Below, piece after piece: positions 37,015 through 42,597 of a DNA stretch of 42,597 nt. The stretch's first letter is position 1, and each line of letters begins with the position of its first letter. A program made the position numbers and the translations under genes. The notes below the pieces were generated by a model. It was not told where the DNA came from. It saw only the letters and a program-made list of their open reading frames with translations, and ran no database searches. Origin of the DNA: Nanobdellota archaeon. Its GTDB lineage: Archaea > Nanobdellota > Nanobdellia > Pacearchaeales > GW2011-AR1. The stretch is from positions 1 to 42,597 of the forward strand of contig JAGWGZ010000004.1 in the NCBI GenBank assembly GCA_028867075.1, in the 5' to 3' direction.

Positions 37015-38210
37015 CTCAGATAATCATTCACCAATTTAGCTGTTGAGGGGGTTATGGGCTCACTCATATTTACTGCCTTCAGATATTCTTTGCCAAGGAT
37101 TTCTTTATTTGAATCTGTCCAGTCTTTATTATCTCGGTAATGGTTTATTTTATTGCTTATTCTCCTAAATTCTTGATTCAATTCAGCTAACACTTTAGGA
37201 AAATCAAAATTATCCATATCTTTAATATAACTTTCACTCGGTTTTTGCTGAGAAGAAGCAATTCCCTTAAACGGTTTCCTCATGTTAGCTACAAGATACA
37301 CAAAATTTCTTGCAGATTTAAGTTTGTTTTTTTCTAAGAAGACTTTTTGTTTGGACTCTGAATAAGATGACAATAATAAATACCTTATCATATCAGAATG
37401 GTACTCATCTTTTATTATCTCCTTAAGATCCCATTCACTTATGCCCCCTTCCGGAATAATTTTAGGCCAAATTATAATCTCGTCCATTCCAGGAGAAGAT
37501 TCCAGAGCTGATCTGCATAAAATTCTGAGGAAGATATATTTTGTCATGACACTATTTGATCCCGCAATAGTATAATCTGACTCTGGATATTTATGATCCC
37601 ACAAATTTGCCAAAACAAAAAGAGGCCCTATATTCTGCCCTCTTAATGGATTTTTCAAAGAGTAACCTGTGGGTTTGGAAATTTGAATTAAATTAGAGGT
37701 ATTCTCTCTAATCATCCTCTCAAGTTCTCCTTCAATTCGGGAAGGATGGAGCTTTATCCCTTTAATAAATCCCTGAAGATCGCTGTGACTTTTTATATCT
37801 GCAGGACTTAAAAAATAGGATCCATTAATTCTCTTTATATATCCTGATTCATAAAGTTCTTTGAAATCTTCACTTACTCCTTCGCCAACATTTTTGTCTG
37901 TGTCGGTAAGCAAATCCAAAGAAGAAAGGTTTAACATACCCCGTACAGTATCACTGTAGACTGTATTCAGATTTGCTATTTCTAAATCTTCCGCAGAGTT
38001 AATACCTGAGCCTGAATCTTTTAATAGTAAGTCTCCCCGTCTTCCATAGAAATTATAAGATCTTCCTGGAAAAATTGATTCTTGACCTTTGAATTTTCTT
38101 CTATACCTACTTACAACATCAAGTAAAACCAAAAAGAAAGCATGTCCTATATGTGTTTTGGCATTTGTATAGATTCCCAGTGGAGGATTAGCAATAATTC
38201 TTTGCTTCAT
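37011..38210 (-). CDS. Divergent truncated class I aminoacyl-tRNA synthetase-like protein (Met/Leu/Ile/Val-type fold, HIGH present, KMSKS absent)
   Basis: IANPPLGIYTNAKTHIGHAFFLVLLDVVSRYRRKFKG and DYTIAGSNSVMTKYIFLRILCRS...DMIRYLLLSS...KLKSARNFVYLVANMRKPF; position expected for KMSKS reads PEGGISEWDLKEI. Confidence 0.75.
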   Translation of the reverse strand: MKQRIIANPPLGIYTNAKTHIGHAFFLVLLDVVSRYRRKFKGQESIFPGRSYNFYGRRGDLLLKDSGSGINSAEDLEIANLNTVYSDTVRGMLNLSSLDLLTDTDKNVGEGVSEDFKELYESGYIKRINGSYFLSPADIKSHSDLQGFIKGIKLHPSRIEGELERMIRENTSNLIQISKPTGYSLKNPLRGQNIGPLFVLANLWDHKYPESDYTIAGSNSVMTKYIFLRILCRSALESSPGMDEIIIWPKIIPEGGISEWDLKEIIKDEYHSDMIRYLLLSSYSESKQKVFLEKNKLKSARNFVYLVANMRKPFKGIASSQQKPSESYIKDMDNFDFPKVLAELNQEFRRISNKINHYRDNKDWTDSNKEILGKEYLKAVNMSEPITPSTAKLVNDYLR

Positions 38211-38211
38211 A

Positions 38212-40098
38212 CTATAGACTTTTTTCTACTAATTTAGATATCCCCTCTCCGTCAAATTCAAAATATTTAATCAAATCCTCCAAATCTCCTGAAGTTCCGA
38301 ATTCAAAACCATGAGATACTATCTTTGAAGGATAATTACGTCCAGATTTCAAGATTGCTTCAGATATTGGATAAGATAATGATCTCGGATTTCCATTGTA
38401 GACACTAACTAATGGAGCCTGTGGAACAACATTACTTACGAAGTATTCGCCCAGAGTTTCACGATTTATCACATTTATTAGCCTTGATTCTATTCCTTTT
38501 GATTCCAAGATATCTGCTGCATCAAGACATCCTTTCATTGTTAGACCATTTGATACGATCGTCACACTCGGATTTCTTCCCTCCCTCACTACATAGTCAG
38601 TTGTATTTCTTTTATCTGAAGTTATATTAGGCAAAGGGCCATTATGGACCCTGATGTAGGTGGGACCCAATCTGTAATTAAAGGCAGCATTCAAGGAATT
38701 GAACAAATCAGGAGCATCCGCGGGTTCAAGGCATCTGATGCCTGGCATAAGAGTCAACATTCCAGATTGCCCAGATGGCTGATGGGTCTGACCATTCTTA
38801 GCACCCCCTATACCTCCCATATTACCTATAATGACAATTGGAGATTTCCCTTGAGAAAGAACATTCAATTGGTCTGCATTTCTGTACAAAAACTCTTCTC
38901 CGGCGTCAATTAATATTCCCGAACTTTTATCTGTGACTGCTAATCCATGAGCCATTGCAGTCATATGTTGCTCCCTTAATCCCACATCAATAAATCTTGT
39001 TTTGGGATTGTCAAGACCCAATACTGGGATTACATCCTCTCTTATTAAATCAGCAGTCAATACATAGAGATTATTGTCAGAATTTGCGAAAGTATAGTTT
39101 AGTTCTCGTATATAATCAACTAAAGCACCAAGGAGATTATGATAATCCACCCTTGCGACATTAAAGTCCAGTTCAAGAGGTTTAGGATTTTTCAAGAAGA
39201 CTTCATTAGGTTGAGGAATATCTCTACGAACTCGACTCAATATCTGTTTAATATCCTTCCCTTCTAGGAGAAGGTTTTGGTTGTTTATTGCAGATTCCAC
39301 ATCTTCTATTTTTGCGGTACTCACTGTATGATAACCGCTATAGTGGTTTTCACATCCTCCTATGCCCTTCCCCTTTATTGTATTCGCAATAATCATTGTG
39401 GGAGATCTCTGACCTGAGTTGACCGAATTAAATACATCTTCGATATCCTCAAAGTCATGGCCATCCAAGATCTCTCTTACATCCCACCCATATCCTTCCC
39501 AGATTTTCTTAATATCAGAAAGATTGTCGGAGTAGCTTGTAGGATGCGAAAGCTGTTTTTTATTTTTGTCAATTATCACAATTAAGTTATCAAGACCAAG
39601 GTTTCCCGCGTGCCGCGCAGCTTCGCTTACATTTCCTTCCTGTTCCTCCCCATCTCCAAGAAATACATAGGTCTTAAAATCCAGATTATTGGTCTTTGCT
39701 GCAAAAGAGGCTCCTACTCCATAAGAAAGAAGCATTCCGAGAGACCCGCTTGGAGTGATATCAACCCCCGGGACTTTACTCATATCCTCATGACCTTGTA
39801 GTCTGGAATTCAAACTTCTGTAAGTTAATAATTCAGAAGGATCTATCCATCCAAGCATTGAGAAAATCTTGTATCTAAGAGGGCCAAGATGGCCTCTTAC
39901 CAGTACCCTATCCCTATTTGGGTCATTAGGATTTTCAGGATTGTACCTAAGAATTCCTCCAAAATAGAGGGATGTCATAAGTTCAACGGAAGAAGAACAA
40001 CCCCCGGTATGGCCACTTTTTGCATTTTTTGTGATAAAGAAGATATCTCTTCTTATCTCTTGACTTAGAGATTCTAACTCAAGTTTACTTAAACTCAT
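38212..40098 (-). CDS. Transketolase (full-length, single chain)
   Basis: SGHTGGCSSSVELMTSLYFGGILRY, GDGEEQEGNVSEAARHAGNLGLDNLIVIIDKNK (TPP motif), GLREQHMTAMAHGLAV, IGGAKNGQTHQPSGQSGML. Confidence 0.93.
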   Translation of the reverse strand: MSLSKLELESLSQEIRRDIFFITKNAKSGHTGGCSSSVELMTSLYFGGILRYNPENPNDPNRDRVLVRGHLGPLRYKIFSMLGWIDPSELLTYRSLNSRLQGHEDMSKVPGVDITPSGSLGMLLSYGVGASFAAKTNNLDFKTYVFLGDGEEQEGNVSEAARHAGNLGLDNLIVIIDKNKKQLSHPTSYSDNLSDIKKIWEGYGWDVREILDGHDFEDIEDVFNSVNSGQRSPTMIIANTIKGKGIGGCENHYSGYHTVSTAKIEDVESAINNQNLLLEGKDIKQILSRVRRDIPQPNEVFLKNPKPLELDFNVARVDYHNLLGALVDYIRELNYTFANSDNNLYVLTADLIREDVIPVLGLDNPKTRFIDVGLREQHMTAMAHGLAVTDKSSGILIDAGEEFLYRNADQLNVLSQGKSPIVIIGNMGGIGGAKNGQTHQPSGQSGMLTLMPGIRCLEPADAPDLFNSLNAAFNYRLGPTYIRVHNGPLPNITSDKRNTTDYVVREGRNPSVTIVSNGLTMKGCLDAADILESKGIESRLINVINRETLGEYFVSNVVPQAPLVSVYNGNPRSLSYPISEAILKSGRNYPSKIVSHGFEFGTSGDLEDLIKYFEFDGEGISKLVEKSL

Positions 40099-40114
40099 TT
40101 AATGTGAAATAAAT

Positions 40115-40135
40115 AGTGATTTATAAATATTCACT
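40115..40135. promoter_or_regulatory. Palindromic element overlapping the TATA region of the transketolase operon
   Basis: AGTGATTTATAAATATTCACT: AGTGA/TCACT half-sites flanking a TATA-like core, ~17-37 bp upstream of the 40098 start codon. Confidence 0.45.
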
Positions 40136-40265
40136 TTAGAAGAGTAACATAATGACACTAATAATTTTGTCAAAAAGTTAGGGAACAATAGCAAGAGTTA
40201 TATCTGTGGAAGCCCATGGTCCTTTTCCCAAAGCCTTAAAAACAATTCCGAATAGGTTTTATCAT

Positions 40266-40382
40266 AGCGGGGTAGAGCAGCCTGGAGTGCTCGCGAGGCC
40301 CATAAGTGAATTCGCGGAATTCCCATTCCACGTCAAGACGCGGAAACCTCGAGGTCGTGCGGTTCAAATCCCACCCCCGCTA
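40266..40382 (+). tRNA. tRNA-Met(CAT), probably initiator, with ~41-nt intron at 37/38 (about 40305-40345)
   Basis: Acceptor AGCGGGG/CCCCGCT with A1-U72; D-arm GAGC/GCTC; anticodon stem CGAGG/CCTCG with loop CCCATAA; TTCAAAT T-loop; A73. T-stem requires one bulged C. Confidence 0.8.
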
Positions 40383-40409
40383 TGTTTTGAAAAATAAGAA
40401 TATAAAAGC

Positions 40410-40589
40410 ATGAAAGACGGCGATTATTGCAACCATAACTATCAACAGGTACAGGCAGAAGAATCAGATTTTTTTAGAGATTTCCCTGTTCTTTCCCCAA
40501 TAGGAGAATTTAAGGGCATTCCTGAAGAAAGATCTCTGGAATACGAATGCACAAAATGTGGAGATCGGCTTGGAGTCCGTTTCAAATAA
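40410..40589 (+). CDS. 59-aa putative zinc-ribbon-like small protein
   Basis: Hand-translated MKDGDYCNHNYQQVQAEESDFFRDFPVLSPIGEFKGIPEERSLEYECTKCGDRLGVRFK; below ORF-track threshold. Confidence 0.55.
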   Translation: MKDGDYCNHNYQQVQAEESDFFRDFPVLSPIGEFKGIPEERSLEYECTKCGDRLGVRFK

Positions 40590-40592
40590 GTA

Positions 40593-41312
40593 TTATTCAG
40601 AAAAGAAATCAATTATCTCTGCCAAAATAGAATCAGGAATTTTGCTTAAAGTAATATGCCCTGAATCGCATACTCTGACCTTAATGGAGTTTTTTTTACC
40701 AAATTCAGTCACATCCTTCTCTTTGATTTGATCATCATCTTTTCCAGCTATTATCATGATATTGGAAGGGTTTATTATCTTGCAGTTTTCCAAATTCCAG
40801 ATTTTATCCTCTATAAGTCTCTGCCAATCTCTTGAATCAAAGCGATAATTCTCTACCTCGGAAGTTTTTAGATGATTTCCGAGACTCTCTATCCCCTCGA
40901 CTTTCCTAAAGCTTATTACGGGAGAGACAACGCAAATTTTATTAGGGGGAAATTTGGTGGCAATGTCAAGTGCGACTCCTCCTCCAAAACTTGATCCCAA
41001 AAGAAAAACTTTTCCCGCCTTATATTTTTTGTTTTCCAGATTTCTGCCTCTTTTTAACATTTCAATAAACTCTATGATTGCTTCACTCGGCGCCCTTTCC
41101 AAAAATCTACCTCCTGATTCCCATGTACCTTCATATCTTGGAAAAAATATATCATAATCCTGCTCTGACAATTTTTTCATTAACTGGTTCTTGCTTAACG
41201 GATTGCTGGGCAGACCATCTAACAAGATTATCGTTCCTCTTGAAGGAACTTCCTCGGATAGTGCATAAGCAAAAAACAAGTTCTTATATTCCGATGAATT
41301 TATTATTGTCAT
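40593..41312 (-). CDS. Alpha/beta hydrolase (serine-hydrolase type)
   Basis: GKVFLLGSSFGGGVALDIATKF (GxSxGG), IMIIAGKDDDQI (Asp), CDSGHITLSK (His). Confidence 0.8.
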   Translation of the reverse strand: MTIINSSEYKNLFFAYALSEEVPSRGTIILLDGLPSNPLSKNQLMKKLSEQDYDIFFPRYEGTWESGGRFLERAPSEAIIEFIEMLKRGRNLENKKYKAGKVFLLGSSFGGGVALDIATKFPPNKICVVSPVISFRKVEGIESLGNHLKTSEVENYRFDSRDWQRLIEDKIWNLENCKIINPSNIMIIAGKDDDQIKEKDVTEFGKKNSIKVRVCDSGHITLSKIPDSILAEIIDFFSE

Positions 41313-41501
41313 ATTTTTTCTCCCTTAATTTTAGATATTGCTGGTACAACCGTCCTACAATCTTCCCTAAGATATTTAGGTCCATCCCCGAATCAGACAA
41401 GAATTTTGATATTAAATTCTTTATGTTTTCATCCAATGCATCTGAAGACTTCACCAAATTAGATATTATGTGAGTATAATGATAATTGCAGTTGGATTGT
41501 T

Positions 41502-41825
41502 TTATAAATAATCAATTGCCTTCTTTACCTTAGATTTCTTCCCAATAATGAACCTTTGCGAAGCGCTCAACTTCTTGTCCTTCCTGTGAACACAGCCCGG
41601 CCAGCAGCATGGGCGTCTCATGCCTTCTTTAAGTTCCGAAACGACTCTTCCGACATGTTCCTTTCTTGTCTTATCGGTTTTAACCGAGATCGTCCAGCAA
41701 ATCCACTCATTTCTTGCCAGCGGAGTAATGTCTTCCCATTTTTCCAGCGCCTTTTTGTCAGAACTAAGAGCTTTCTTCAAATCATCAGGCAGTTTGTGCA
41801 CTGTGCCTTCTGAAATCTTTGTCAT
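41502..41825 (-). CDS. YdeI/OmpD-associated family protein
   Basis: LPDDLKKALSSDKKALEKWEDITPLARNEWICWTISVKTDKTRKEHVGRVVSELKEGMRRPCCWPGCVHR. Confidence 0.8.
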   Translation of the reverse strand: MTKISEGTVHKLPDDLKKALSSDKKALEKWEDITPLARNEWICWTISVKTDKTRKEHVGRVVSELKEGMRRPCCWPGCVHRKDKKLSASQRFIIGKKSKVKKAIDYL

Positions 41826-41876
41826 AAAATAGAATAATTGTTATAAGTTTATAAAACATGATGAATTTTGATAGAT

Positions 41877-42179
41877 ATGATCCCCCAATTCTATCAAAAA
41901 GTTTATTCATTGCTCAGAAAAGTCCCGCGCGGGCGTATCACAACATATCGTGACTTAGCTCATGCCGCTCACAGCAAAGCATATCGCGCGGTCGGAACAG
42001 CCATGAATAAAAATCCTTACGCTCCCGAAGTGCCTTGCCACAGAGTTATAAATTCTGACGGTAGGGTTGGTGGTTATGCATCAGGAACGAAAAAGAAAAT
42101 TGAAATGCTGAAACGCGAAGGAATTCCAATAAAAAATGGAAAAGTTGTGAACTTTGAGAAATATTTGCATAAGTTTTAA
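41877..42179 (+). CDS. ogt: O6-alkylguanine-DNA alkyltransferase domain protein
   Basis: VYSLLRKVPRGRITTYRDLAHAAHSKAYRAVGTAMNKNPYAPEVPCHRVINSDGRVGGYASGTKKKIEMLKREGI with active-site PCHRV. ATG at 41877; track start 41868 is TTG. Confidence 0.9.
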   Translation: MIPQFYQKVYSLLRKVPRGRITTYRDLAHAAHSKAYRAVGTAMNKNPYAPEVPCHRVINSDGRVGGYASGTKKKIEMLKREGIPIKNGKVVNFEKYLHKF

Positions 42180-42376
42180 TCCATTCGCTCGGCGCATGCG
42201 CCTCGCTCATCCCTCCAACTCCCAACTAACTCGCCCACCCTCGGAAGAAGTTAATGCAAAAACAATTTTAATAATAAACAAAAACGCTGAACCTTACTTT
42301 CAGTTCCTATTCCTTATCATGGGGCGGGAAAACATTACATCGCAATATTTTTATATCGGCAATTAGGAGGATTTAC

Positions 42377-42597
42377 ATGGTATTAAAACTCGGAATAGAT
42401 GAAGCTGGTCGCGGACCTGTTGTCGGCCCTCTCGTCATAGCGGGCTGTCTGATAGATGAGAAATTTGAAAAAAAGCTGAAGAAACTCGGGGTAAAAGATT
42501 CAAAAAGGCTCACGAAGCAAAAGCGCGAGGAACTTGAGGATGAAATAAAAGCCCTTGCAGAGACTTTTGAAATAACAATTATTCCGCCTCTGGAAAT
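42377..42597 (+). CDS. rnhB: Ribonuclease HII, N-terminal part (truncated by window end)
   Basis: [53 protein letters not shown]: RNase [10 protein letters not shown] motif. Confidence 0.93.
   Translation, partial: MVLKLGIDEAGRGPVVGPLVIAGCLIDEKFEKKLKKLGVKDSKRLTKQKREELEDEIKALAETFEITIIPPLE

Noticed and set aside
40172-40200. Shared AAAAAGTTAGGGA between 40172-40186 (plus) and about 15346-15360 (minus)
   Set aside because: A 13-bp match is expected by chance in an AT-rich 42-kb window; the flanking resemblance is weak.
1-42597. CRISPR arrays, transposases, integrases, phage structural genes
   Set aside because: No regularly spaced repeats and no recognisable mobile-element proteins were seen on either strand.

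Overview
The window is archaeal chromosomal DNA. Supporting evidence: archaeal-type DtdA, DphB, TrmB-family regulator, class III signal pilins, archaeal SRP RNA and tRNAs with canonical 37/38 introns. Compact, convergent and overlapping genes suggest a small-genome (DPANN-like) lineage; that placement is inference. Ordinary content: argS, ileS, dphB, dtdA, rtcB, rnhB (partial), an ogt-like gene, a NUDIX hydrolase, two P-type ATPases, a copper-handling cassette and an 11-gene archaeal type IV pilus locus on the minus strand (7236-15217). RNA genes: SRP RNA (minus, ~15402-15658), tRNA-Leu(TAA) with a 73-nt intron, tRNA-Ser(GCT), and tRNA-Met(CAT) with a ~41-nt intron. Most unusual content: (1) a coupled four-gene operon at 2092-5934 of TrpD-like phosphoribosyltransferase, a CCA-adding-enzyme-like/methyltransferase fusion, a thymidylate-kinase-like P-loop kinase and a HAD phosphatase; (2) a coupled four-gene operon at 35840-40098 of full-length transketolase, a truncated class I aaRS-like protein lacking KMSKS, a MobA/CobY-like nucleotidyltransferase and an alpha/beta hydrolase; (3) 15-bp copies of the tRNA 5' end placed 55 and 57 bp upstream of tRNA-Leu and tRNA-Ser; (4) an in-frame TAG in the signal peptide of a small lipoprotein gene; (5) a GGDEF-domain protein in an archaeal context. 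All assignments are by eye; no database search was run.
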